Assembly (NCBI GenBank): GCA_964503275.1
Contig: CAZCZO010000003.1
Span: forward strand, 124,001-188,000
Direction of reading: 5' to 3'
From: DASRAP01 sp964503275
GTDB taxonomy: Bacteria; Gemmatimonadota; Gemmatimonadetes; Gemmatimonadales; Gemmatimonadaceae
DNA length: 64,000 nt
The notes under the pieces were generated by a model that had not been told where the DNA came from, did no database searches, and saw only the letters and a list, made by a program, of their open reading frames with translations. Position numbers and translations under genes: made by a program. Positions 32,974-40,078 of this stretch are shown here, one piece after another (the stretch's first letter is position 1; the number at the start of each line of letters is the position of its first letter).

Positions 32974-33004
32974 GGGGCCGTCCTCTTCATCGAGGGACGG
33001 CCCC
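32974..33004 (+). terminator. Strong hairpin after tRNA-Phe
   Basis: GGGGCCGTCC and GGACGGCCCC make a perfect 10-bp GC-rich stem with an 11-base loop, starting 20 bases after the tRNA. A poor T-content tail follows (GTTCGG), so it is a terminator-like or 3'-end processing hairpin. Confidence 0.55.
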
Positions 33005-33124
33005 GTTCGGCGTTCGGGGTGGTTCGCGGGGGGCACGCCGGTTGCGCGTGGCCCGCGTGGCATTGTCAGATGCGCCCCCCGCGCACAGCTTTGTGCCATT
33101 CCCACCACCCTCCAGGAGCCTGTG

Positions 33125-34633
33125 ATGTCGAAGCGTCTCTCCCGCCGCGAGTTCGTCGCGGCGTCCGGCACGATCGCCGCCGGGGCGATGATCGTCCCGC
33201 GCCACGTGCTCGGTCTTGGGTTCCAAGCGCCGAGCGACACGCTCAACATCGCCTGCGTCGGGATCGGTGGCATGGGCTTCAACAACATGCAGCAACTCCT
33301 CAGCGAGAACATCGTCGCGGTCTGCGACGTGGACTTCCCGCTGGTCGAACGCACGTTGAGTGGGCGGCTCCGCTCCACCAACGAAGGCACCCGCACCGGG
33401 GGTGAGCGCTGGAAGGTCGCCTACGACAAGGCCGCGAAGTACACTGACTTCCGTCGGATGCTCGAGGAGCGCAAGGACATCGACGCGGTGGTGATCGCGA
33501 CCCCCGATCACACGCACGCCGCGATCGCCGTCGCGGCCATGCAGCTCGGCAAGCACGTCTATGTGCAGAAGCCGATGGCGTGGTCCGTGTACGAGTCACG
33601 GCTCATGGCCAAGGTCGCAGCCGACCGGAAGCTGGTGACCCAGATGGGCAATCAGGGCCACTCGATGGAAGGGACGCGCCGGGTGCGCGAGATCGTGCAG
33701 TCGGGCATCCTCGGTGCCATCAGCGAGGTGCATATCTGGACCGATCGCCCCGTGCGCTACTGGGCCCAAGGCATTCCGCGCCCCGCGCCGCTGCCCGCCG
33801 TCAACCCTGCCGCACCGCCTCCCGCGGCGCCGCCGCAGTGGAACATGCGCACCGTCGAACGCGCGGTGCTCAAGGAGATGGCCTCCCAACAGCAGACGCC
33901 GCCCAGCGGGTTCGATTGGGACCTGTTCCTCGGCCCGGCGCCGGAGATGGCCTACCATCCCGCCTACCATCCCTTCGCGTGGCGTGGTTGGGTCGAGTTC
34001 GGCGGCGGCGCGCTCGGCGACATGGGTGCGCACCTCGTCGATCAGCCGTTCTGGGCGCTGGACCTCGATTTTCCGACGACAATCTCGGCGAACTCATCGC
34101 CCTGGGGCGGCACGCCAGAGAATCCGGCGACCTTCCCGTTGGCGGTGACGGTGCAGTACGAGTTCCCCGCGAACGCAAAGCGCGGTCCGGTGAAGGCATT
34201 CTGGTACGATGGTGGCTTGATGCCGGCGCGTCCCAAGTTCCTGCCGGACGATATCACGCTGCCCCGGGGTGATGGGGGCGGTGGGGTGTTCATCGGCGAG
34301 AAGGGCATCCTGACCTACGAGACCTACGGGAACCGACCCAAGGTCTATCCGGAGGCCACGGCGGCGGCGGCCGAGGCCCTCCCGGTGACCATCGAGCGCA
34401 TCAGCACCAGCCACGAGATGAACTGGGCCAATGCGTGCAAGGGCCAAACGGAGGCCAGCTCGCCGTTCTCGTATGCCGCGCGGCTCAACGAGACGATGTT
34501 GCTGGGCATGGCCGCGTTGCGTGCCGGGCAGGGCCTCCTGCTGAAGTACGACGGCGCGGCCATGCGCTTTACGAACAATGATGCCGCGAACCAATTCCTC
34601 ACCCGCGAGTACCGCAAAGGATGGGAACTGTAA
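33125..34633 (+). CDS. Tat-exported Gfo/Idh/MocA-family oxidoreductase
   Basis: 502 residues with GGAG six bases before the ATG. A Tat signal (LSRREFVAASGTIAAGAMIV) opens the protein, so it folds with its nicotinamide cofactor before export. The Rossmann motif is ACVGIGGMGFNNM, followed by DAVVIATPDHTHAAIAVAAMQLGKHVYVQKPMAWS, which contains the conserved EKP-like lysine (QKP). The C-terminal domain holds the catalytic WHDLGAH-like region around GALGDMGAHLVDQPFWAL. Members oxidise sugars or 3-keto-glycosides. The adjacent DUF1080 hydrolase, 1 base overlapped, points to glycoside metabolism via keto intermediates. Confidence 0.9.
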   Translation: MSKRLSRREFVAASGTIAAGAMIVPRHVLGLGFQAPSDTLNIACVGIGGMGFNNMQQLLSENIVAVCDVDFPLVERTLSGRLRSTNEGTRTGGERWKVAYDKAAKYTDFRRMLEERKDIDAVVIATPDHTHAAIAVAAMQLGKHVYVQKPMAWSVYESRLMAKVAADRKLVTQMGNQGHSMEGTRRVREIVQSGILGAISEVHIWTDRPVRYWAQGIPRPAPLPAVNPAAPPPAAPPQWNMRTVERAVLKEMASQQQTPPSGFDWDLFLGPAPEMAYHPAYHPFAWRGWVEFGGGALGDMGAHLVDQPFWALDLDFPTTISANSSPWGGTPENPATFPLAVTVQYEFPANAKRGPVKAFWYDGGLMPARPKFLPDDITLPRGDGGGGVFIGEKGILTYETYGNRPKVYPEATAAAAEALPVTIERISTSHEMNWANACKGQTEASSPFSYAARLNETMLLGMAALRAGQGLLLKYDGAAMRFTNNDAANQFLTREYRKGWEL

Positions 34634-35388
34634 TGAACCGCACGTCGATCGCGCCCATCGCGCTGGCGCTGGCGCTGGCGCTGGCCACCGCGCCCGCCGC
34701 ACTCGTGGCGCAGGATCACAGCCAACACGCTGGTCACGCGATGCACAATGTGCTGACGGACGCCGAGCTCGCCGCAGGCTGGCAGCTGCTCTTCGATGGC
34801 AAGACGACCACCGGGTGGCGTGCGTATGGCGCCGACACCATGTCCACGGCGTGGACGGTCGAGGAGGGAGTGCTCGTTCTGTCGAGGACAAGCCGAGCGG
34901 CGGACATCATCACCGCAAAGCAGTATGGTGATTTTGAGCTGTCCCTTGAATGGCGCTTGAGTCCGGAAGGTCGACCGGGCAACAGCGGCATCTTCTACCG
35001 TGCACCGGAAATGAAGGACACGGCCATCTACTGGGGTGCCCCCGAGATGCAGATCCTCGATGACGCCCGCCACGCGGACGGCCGCAGCGAGAAGACCTCG
35101 ACCGGCGCGAACTACGCCCTGCACGGGGTGCCGCACGGCGCGGCACGTCCGGTGGGCGAATGGAATCAGGTCCGGATCGTCGCCAAGGGCGCGCACATCG
35201 AGCACTGGCTCAACGGCAAGAAGGTCGTCGAATACGAGTTGTGGAGCCCCGAGTGGGACGCCTTGGTCGCGGCCTCGAAGTTCGCGCCGCACCCGCGGTA
35301 CGGCCGGTCCAAGGTCGGGCACATCGGTCTGCAGCAGCACGGGTCGTATATCGGGTTCCGCAACATCAAGATCCGCGAGCTGCGCTGA
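34633..35388 (+). CDS. DUF1080 (3-keto-disaccharide hydrolase-like) exported protein
   Basis: 251 residues. Signal peptide MNRTSIAPIALALALALATAPAALVAQ is followed by a His-rich stretch (HSQHAGHAMHN). The DUF1080 domain shows GWQLLFDGKTTTGWRAYG, DFELSLEWRLSPEGRPGNSGIFYRAPE, PEMQILDDARHADG and EWNQVRIVAKGAHIEHWLNGKKVVEYEL, and ends SYIGFRNIKIREL. This concanavalin-like fold hydrolyses 3-keto-glycosides in characterised members. It shares one base with the oxidoreductase stop, so the two enzymes are co-translated in one pathway. Confidence 0.9.
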   Translation: MNRTSIAPIALALALALATAPAALVAQDHSQHAGHAMHNVLTDAELAAGWQLLFDGKTTTGWRAYGADTMSTAWTVEEGVLVLSRTSRAADIITAKQYGDFELSLEWRLSPEGRPGNSGIFYRAPEMKDTAIYWGAPEMQILDDARHADGRSEKTSTGANYALHGVPHGAARPVGEWNQVRIVAKGAHIEHWLNGKKVVEYELWSPEWDALVAASKFAPHPRYGRSKVGHIGLQQHGSYIGFRNIKIRELR

Positions 35389-35478
35389 ACGGCGCGCGGG
35401 CGCGGGACGCGACGCACGAACGGCGCATCGTCCACTCGGGCGGTGCGCCGTGTCGTTCGCGCCATTAGCATTCCCACC

Positions 35479-35563
35479 TGACCGGGGTGCCCCCGCGCAC
35501 TTCCGCGCCGGGGCTGAGATCACACCCGTCGAACCTGATCCGGTTCATACCGGCGGAGGGAGT
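35479..35563 (+). promoter_or_regulatory. TPP riboswitch (THI element)
   Basis: Conserved thiamine-pyrophosphate aptamer parts appear in order: ACCGGGGTGCC at 35480, GGGGCTGAGATCACACCC, then GAACCTGATCCGGTTCATAC and CGGCGGAGGGAGT. The last segment also provides the ribosome site (GGAGGGAG) 7 bases before the thiC ATG, so TPP binding is expected to sequester it and block translation. Confidence 0.95.
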
Positions 35564-35569
35564 CAGCCC

Positions 35570-36913
35570 ATGAGTGGTATCACGCAGCGCCACCAGGCGC
35601 TCGCGGGCGTGGTCACGCCCGCGATGGAAGTCGTCGCCGGCCGCGAGGCGATCGCCCCGGAACTCGTGCGGAACGAGGTCGCCGCAGGACGCTTGGTGAT
35701 CCCCGCGAACGTCCATCATCTGGCCGGGCGCCTGCAGCCGATGGGGATCGGTGCCGTGGCCACGGTGAAGATCAATGCGAACATCGGGACCAGCGCCGTC
35801 ACCAGCTCGCTCGATGAAGAGGTCGGGAAGCTCGAACTGGCGGTGCGCTATGGCGCCGACACCGTGATGGACCTGTCCACGGGCAAGGATCTCGATGCGG
35901 TGCGCGCGGCGATCATCGCCGCCTCGACGGTGCCGGTCGGCACCGTTCCCATCTACCAAGTGGTGACGGACCGGGTCGAGGACATCGCGGACGCCACACC
36001 GCAGCACTTTCTCGACGTCATCGAGCATCAGGCCAAGCAGGGCGTGGACTACATGACGATCCACGCCGGCATCCTCCTCGAGCATCTGCCGCTGGTCTAC
36101 GGTCGCGTGACCGGCATCGTCAGCCGCGGCGGATCGCTGCACGCGGTGTGGATGATGAAGCATCGGCAGCAGAACCCGCTGTACACCCACTACGACGAGA
36201 TCTGCGAGATCCTCGCGGCCTACGATGTCACGATCTCGCTGGGCGACTCGCTGCGGCCGGGCTCGCTGCACGACGCCAGCGACAAGGCACAGTTCGCCGA
36301 GCTGGAGACCTTGGGCGAGCTGACCCAGCGCGCCTGGGCGCACGGCGTACAGGTGATGGTCGAAGGGCCTGGGCACATCCCCATGGACCAGATCGAACTG
36401 CAGGTCCGCAAGCAGAAGGCCATCTGTCACGGCGCGCCGTTCTACACGCTGGGACCGTTGGTCGTCGACATCGCGCCCGGCTACGACCACATCAGCTCGG
36501 CGATCGGTGCCGCCATGATCGGCTGGTACGGCGCGGACATGCTCTGCTATGTGACCCCCAAGGAGCACCTCGGCCTGCCCAATGCGGAGGATGTGCGGCA
36601 GGGCGTGATCGCCTACAAGATCGCCGCGCACGCGGCCGACGTCGCACGCGGCCGCGCCGGTGCACGGGACCGCGACGATGCCCTGAGTCGGGCGCGCTAC
36701 CGCTTTGACTGGAATGAGCAGTTCCGGCTGGCCCTCGATCCCGAGCGGGCCCGCGAGTATCACGACGACGCGCTGCCGGCCGAGTACTTCAAGAGCGCGG
36801 AGTTCTGCGCGATGTGCGGTCCGAAGTTCTGCTCGATGCACCACTCGCGCACGATCGACGAGCAGATCGCGGCCATGGCGCGCGAGGCCGGGGTGCTCAC
36901 TGCCGGCGACTGA
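35570..36913 (+). CDS. thiC: Phosphomethylpyrimidine synthase ThiC
   Basis: 447 residues, starting MSGITQRHQALAG directly after the riboswitch. ThiC is a radical-SAM enzyme that converts aminoimidazole ribotide to HMP-phosphate in thiamine synthesis. Core motifs are VKINANIGTSAVTSS, GADTVMDLSTGKDL, TIHAGILLEHLPL, SRGGSLHAVWM, VMVEGPGHIPMDQIE and PGYDHISSAIGAAMIGWYGADMLCYVTPKEHLGLP. The C-terminal cluster motif CxxCxxxxC is present as CAMCGPKFC near residue 420. It is a compact form without the long N-terminal domain of the E. coli enzyme. Regulation is by TPP. Confidence 0.97.
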   Translation: MSGITQRHQALAGVVTPAMEVVAGREAIAPELVRNEVAAGRLVIPANVHHLAGRLQPMGIGAVATVKINANIGTSAVTSSLDEEVGKLELAVRYGADTVMDLSTGKDLDAVRAAIIAASTVPVGTVPIYQVVTDRVEDIADATPQHFLDVIEHQAKQGVDYMTIHAGILLEHLPLVYGRVTGIVSRGGSLHAVWMMKHRQQNPLYTHYDEICEILAAYDVTISLGDSLRPGSLHDASDKAQFAELETLGELTQRAWAHGVQVMVEGPGHIPMDQIELQVRKQKAICHGAPFYTLGPLVVDIAPGYDHISSAIGAAMIGWYGADMLCYVTPKEHLGLPNAEDVRQGVIAYKIAAHAADVARGRAGARDRDDALSRARYRFDWNEQFRLALDPERAREYHDDALPAEYFKSAEFCAMCGPKFCSMHHSRTIDEQIAAMAREAGVLTAGD

Positions 36914-36973
36914 GGCGGAACGCCCGGGTGTGGGGAGCACGCCAGCGCCTCACACCCGAGCAAGCCCCGAAGA

Positions 36974-37005
36974 TGGCACGCTGCGGGACAAAGTGGCACG
37001 CTGCG
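36974..37005 (+). repeat. Tandem 12-bp repeat, site A
   Basis: TGGCACGCTGCG occurs at 36974-36985 and 36994-37005, a direct repeat with a 20-bp period. The 8 bases between are GGACAAAG-like. The pair sits upstream of a -10-like TATCCT at 37042 and of the unknown gene at 37063. Two more copies occur at 38314 and 39894. Confidence 0.85.
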
Positions 37006-37062
37006 TCACGTCCCTGTGTGTGACGACCCCACAGATTGCGGTATCCTCTTCGGTCGGATGAT

Positions 37063-37539
37063 GTGGTGGAGCAGCAGGAACCAGCACTCCAGACGTCGGC
37101 GCACGAGTGGCAGCGTCGGCGCGCCGCGGCGGTGCGACGGTGCACGGCGGAGATCCACCGCCGGGTGCCGCATTGGATCGCGATCGGTGCCCGGATCTGG
37201 GTCGACCCGCACCTGACACTTGCCCGTCCGGAGCGATTGCGGGGCGAGGAGCTCGTCGCGTCTGCCTGCCGGGAGATCGCCGCGCGGGCGCAGGTGGTCC
37301 AGCGGACGCTCCTCACGCTGCTCGTGTCGAGGGACACGCTGGCGTGGGCCGAGGCGCTCGCCGACTGCGAGCGCCTCGCCGGCGAGTTGATGCGCCTTGC
37401 GCGCCGCGATATCGACGCCGATCTCGATCGTTCCATGCTGTTCACCGCGGGGATCGATGCGGCGGACTTCGATGCGGCGTGCGCGCATGCCCTCGAGGAG
37501 ATCAGGGCGACGCTGCGCTGGGAGGGTTCTGTCGCGTGA
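37063..37539 (+). CDS. Unknown helical protein behind repeat site A
   Basis: About 158 residues, nearly all predicted helix with many Arg and Ala (EWQRRRAAAVRRCTAEIHRRVPHWIAIGARIWVDPHL ... RTLLTLLVSRDTLAWAEALADCERLAGELMRLARRDIDADL). No signal peptide, membrane helix or motif that I recognise. The start is uncertain: GTG at 37063 or 37066 is used, while TTG at 37036 is also in frame and no ribosome site is convincing. Its end overlaps the convergent AraC-type gene by 38 bases. A tandem repeat 58 bases upstream suggests it belongs to the same regulon as the 38-40 kb genes. Confidence 0.55.
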   Translation: MVEQQEPALQTSAHEWQRRRAAAVRRCTAEIHRRVPHWIAIGARIWVDPHLTLARPERLRGEELVASACREIAARAQVVQRTLLTLLVSRDTLAWAEALADCERLAGELMRLARRDIDADLDRSMLFTAGIDAADFDAACAHALEEIRATLRWEGSVA

Positions 37540-38329
37540 GCTCGCGCGTCACGTGCTGGAGCACGAGGGCGAGCGGCCCATCGCCAGCGCGCGCCTCGGT
37601 CCCGTTGACCCCGACGTAGCGTTTGAGCAAGGACCGCAGCGCCTGTCCGGACGGAAAGTCGAGCGCGTAGGCCACATCGTCGTAGCTCCGCCCCTGGTCC
37701 TCAAGAAGATGCGCGGCGAGGAGCAACCGGCACCAGCCGATCAGCGTCTCGGGTGGCGGATAGCCGAGCCTGGCGAGCCGCCGATAGAGCGTACGCCGTT
37801 TGAGACCCACGGCCGCGGCGGCGTCGGTGATGGAGAGCGGCGTGTCGGCATGGTCCAGGAGGTACCGTAGCAGGGGCTCCGCGCCCTCCAGCAGATGGGG
37901 CCGGAGGAACTCATGGATGCGCCGGGCTGCCATCTTGTGTCCGGCCGCGGCCAAGACCGCACCAAGGGCACGGCGCACATCGTCCACCTCGTGCTGGATG
38001 ACCTCGGTGACGCCCGCCTCGAAGTACTCCATCAAGTCGCGCGGCGTGGTGACCGTCGGGTCGTAGTACAGCAGGACGGGCACCGTCGGGAAGCGCAGGC
38101 GGATCCCGCCGCAGAGTGCGACCCCCTCGCGCTGGGTCGAGGCATACGCGGTGACGATGACGGCCGCCGCGCCCCCATGGGCGAGCGTTTCAAGGACCTC
38201 GGCCGGGGTCGTGCACGGCACCAATGTGCCGGTGTCCTTGAGCGCGCCCACGAGCCGCGCCTGGTCGTGCCGAGCACGTACGAAGGCGATGAATCGACGC
38301 GCAGAGGCGAAGGTGGCACGCTGCGTCAC
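37502..38329 (-). CDS. AraC-type HTH regulator with pseudo-receiver domain
   Basis: About 275 residues from GTG (VTQRATFASARRFIAFVRARH). The N-terminal half is receiver-like (ALKDTGTLVPCTTPAEVLETLAHGGAAAVIVTAYAS ... FPTVPVLLYYDP ... EYFEAGVTEVIQHE), but the expected phospho-Asp strand reads AAVIVTAYAS, so it is a pseudo-receiver. The C-terminal half has an AraC-type HTH: ITDAAAAVGLKRRTLYRRLARLGYPPPETLIGWCRLLLAAHLLEDQGRSYDDVAYALDFPSGQALRSLLKRYVG. The start codon lies inside tandem repeat site B, and AraC-type proteins usually bind direct repeats about 20 bp apart, so this may be the protein that recognises the sites. An upstream TTG at 38374 is possible. Confidence 0.8.
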   Translation of the reverse strand: MTQRATFASARRFIAFVRARHDQARLVGALKDTGTLVPCTTPAEVLETLAHGGAAAVIVTAYASTQREGVALCGGIRLRFPTVPVLLYYDPTVTTPRDLMEYFEAGVTEVIQHEVDDVRRALGAVLAAAGHKMAARRIHEFLRPHLLEGAEPLLRYLLDHADTPLSITDAAAAVGLKRRTLYRRLARLGYPPPETLIGWCRLLLAAHLLEDQGRSYDDVAYALDFPSGQALRSLLKRYVGVNGTEARAGDGPLALVLQHVTRELTRQNPPSAASP

Positions 38330-38345
38330 AATGTGGCACGCTGCG
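38314..38345 (+). repeat. Tandem 12-bp repeat, site B
   Basis: TGGCACGCTGCG at 38314-38325 and 38334-38345, 20-bp period, separated by TCACAATG. It lies between the divergent AraC-type gene, whose start codon it covers, and the small lipopeptide gene 74 bases to the right. Confidence 0.85.
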
Positions 38346-38418
38346 AGTGGTACCTCGCGACCCGCATCCCCCAATTTGGCTCCATCACGATGTCCCCCCC
38401 ATCCTCCTGGAGCTTTAC

Positions 38419-38586
38419 ATGCAACGCGCTCGCCTGGTCCGCACCCTGCTCGTCACGATCATCCTCGCCGCCACGGCCGCTTGCGCCGGGGACACGGTCG
38501 CACCGACCGAGCCGGGGACGGGCTGTAAGGGCGAAGCACCCGAGCCCGGCATGGTGTGCCGCGGGGACATCTGGGGATGGAACTAG
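38419..38586 (+). CDS. Small lipoprotein / lipopeptide
   Basis: 55 residues with GGAG seven bases before the ATG. MQRARLVRTLLVTIILAATAACAGD is a lipoprotein signal with lipobox TAAC. The mature part is only about 35 residues: an acidic, Pro-rich linker (GDTVAPTEPGTG) and a compact tail with two Cys and two Trp (CKGEAPEPGMVC then RGDIWGWN). No homologue comes to mind. Its stop overlaps the stop of the convergent TPR gene by 2-3 bases. Repeat site B lies 74 bases upstream. A structural or signalling peptide are both possible. Confidence 0.7.
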   Translation: MQRARLVRTLLVTIILAATAACAGDTVAPTEPGTGCKGEAPEPGMVCRGDIWGWN

Positions 38587-39782
38587 ACCTCCGCGAGCAC
38601 CACGTGCTCGATCGCCAACTCCTCGAATCGGGTCACGCCCAGCTCGGCGGTCGCGTCGATGCTGGGCGGGGTGGTGACGGCCGCGAGCGCCTCGCCCAGG
38701 AGGTCGGCCCGGAAGGCGACCTCGTGGAAGCCATGCCGGAGGGCCAGATCGCGAGCGCGGGTCAGGCACTGCTCTGCTTCCTCACGCTGGCCGGCCTGCT
38801 GCCACGCCTCCGCCAACTCGAAGAGCGCCCGGGCCACCTCGTAGGGCTGGACGGACATCGCCGCGCGTAGTTCGATGCGATGCGCCACCACGCGCAACTC
38901 ATCAAGATCCCGGGTGATCGCACTGAGGAGTGCGAGCCCGGCGAGGCTCGGGAGGACGATGCGCTCGGCTTCGGACAAGCCGAGCGCGGCGACGTAGCCG
39001 CGCCGGGCGGCCGTCACTCGCCCCATCCGGAAGGCCAGCGTAGCGAGATTCCCGATCACCGACGCTCGGCGATCGCGGTCCTGCGCTGACTCGTCGTAGG
39101 CGTGCCAGCCGTGCTCCAACGCGGAACCGACGTTCCCTTGCTTGGAGTGGGCGGCCATCATGGTGATGTGTGCGTCGGCGATGTAGGACGAGTCCAGCGG
39201 CAGGATCTTGATCGCCTTCTGTGCCGTCTTCAGCGCGCGCGGGACATTGCCCTGCTGTGCCGCGAGCGCCGCTTCACCGAGCAGGGCACGGCCCATCAAC
39301 TCGGGGTCGTTGGCCTTCTTGCCGTCCAGCCGAGCCGCCTCGTAGGTATCGCTGGCCTCCTCGTGATAGCCGAGCTGACGCAGGACACGCGCCTGTTGCA
39401 CGGCGGCGAGCCCGCGCACGTCGGCCGGACCCTTGATCACCGCGATGCGGGCGTGCGTGACGGTCGTGTAGGCGAGGTTGAGCGCGCCGACGCGCTCCAT
39501 CTCCTCCCCGATCGCGCACAGGGCGCGCACCGCCGACTTGATGTCGCGCACGGGGATGCCGGGCACATTCAGCGCGGACCAGACGCCGTCGGAGCCTTCG
39601 TCATGTTGCTGCTCGGACCACGTCCGCAGCAACTCGGCGCGGTCATTGGGACGCGCATCGGCCAACCGGGCGGCCACCTGGGCTGCGGCCAGCCAACGCA
39701 TCGGGAGCAATGAGCTGTCGCCGAGAGCGGCCAGCACATCCGCATCCTGCGAAAAGGCGGCGAAAGGAGCGAGCATCAGCAT
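38583..39782 (-). CDS. TPR-repeat protein of unknown function
   Basis: About 399 residues from MLMLAPFAAFSQDADVLAALGD. Most of the protein is helical hairpins of TPR type, for example AAVQQARVLRQLGYHEEASDTYEAARLDGKKANDPELMGRALLGEAALAAQQGNVPRALKTAQKAI and ARALFELAEAWQQAGQREEAEQCLTRARDLALRHGF. No DNA-binding, enzymatic or membrane segment is visible. TPR scaffolds of this size bind proteins or peptides. It is convergent with the small lipopeptide gene. A much longer frame to 40106 crosses the repeat and is rejected. Function unknown. Confidence 0.75.
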   Translation of the reverse strand: MLMLAPFAAFSQDADVLAALGDSSLLPMRWLAAAQVAARLADARPNDRAELLRTWSEQQHDEGSDGVWSALNVPGIPVRDIKSAVRALCAIGEEMERVGALNLAYTTVTHARIAVIKGPADVRGLAAVQQARVLRQLGYHEEASDTYEAARLDGKKANDPELMGRALLGEAALAAQQGNVPRALKTAQKAIKILPLDSSYIADAHITMMAAHSKQGNVGSALEHGWHAYDESAQDRDRRASVIGNLATLAFRMGRVTAARRGYVAALGLSEAERIVLPSLAGLALLSAITRDLDELRVVAHRIELRAAMSVQPYEVARALFELAEAWQQAGQREEAEQCLTRARDLALRHGFHEVAFRADLLGEALAAVTTPPSIDATAELGVTRFEELAIEHVVLAEV

Positions 39783-39893
39783 AGGGCGGGGAACCGGAGG
39801 GTGAGGACCATCGCGTCGAACACGCGGCACGCGACAAGCATACGACCGAAGGCTCGTTCGCGCAAAGTCGCGACCTGCCGCGCCGCTGTCACG

Positions 39894-39925
39894 TGGCACG
39901 CTACGGTACAATGTGGCACGCTGCG
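39894..39925 (+). repeat. Tandem 12-bp repeat, site C
   Basis: TGGCACGCTACG at 39894-39905 and TGGCACGCTGCG at 39914-39925, 20-bp period, spacer GTACAATG. It lies in the 296-bp gap between the leftward TPR gene (start 112 bases away) and the rightward MFS gene (start 154 bases away). I see nothing else in that gap beyond this site. Confidence 0.85.
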
Positions 39926-40078
39926 GTACGATCGCGCCGGATTCCATCACAAAGCTGACGATTTCCGCACAGAAGCCGAAGCCCGTGGTGGCCGTGTCCG
40001 GCGCGATCGTGGGGGCCTGCGCCTCCGCCCGCCCATTAGCTTGCAGGCGCCGCTCGCCCGCTTCCCTCGCTCTGCCCT

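Noticed and set aside
32897..33124. Long open frame from 32897 continuous with the Gfo/Idh oxidoreductase
   Set aside because: It reads through tRNA-Phe and a hairpin; the Tat signal after a ribosome site at 33125 marks the real start.
36974..39925. TGGCAC in the tandem repeats as sigma-54 promoters
   Set aside because: The -24 TGGCAC is present but the -12 GC falls at the wrong distance, and the same motif is repeated 20 bp on, which fits a binding site better than a promoter.
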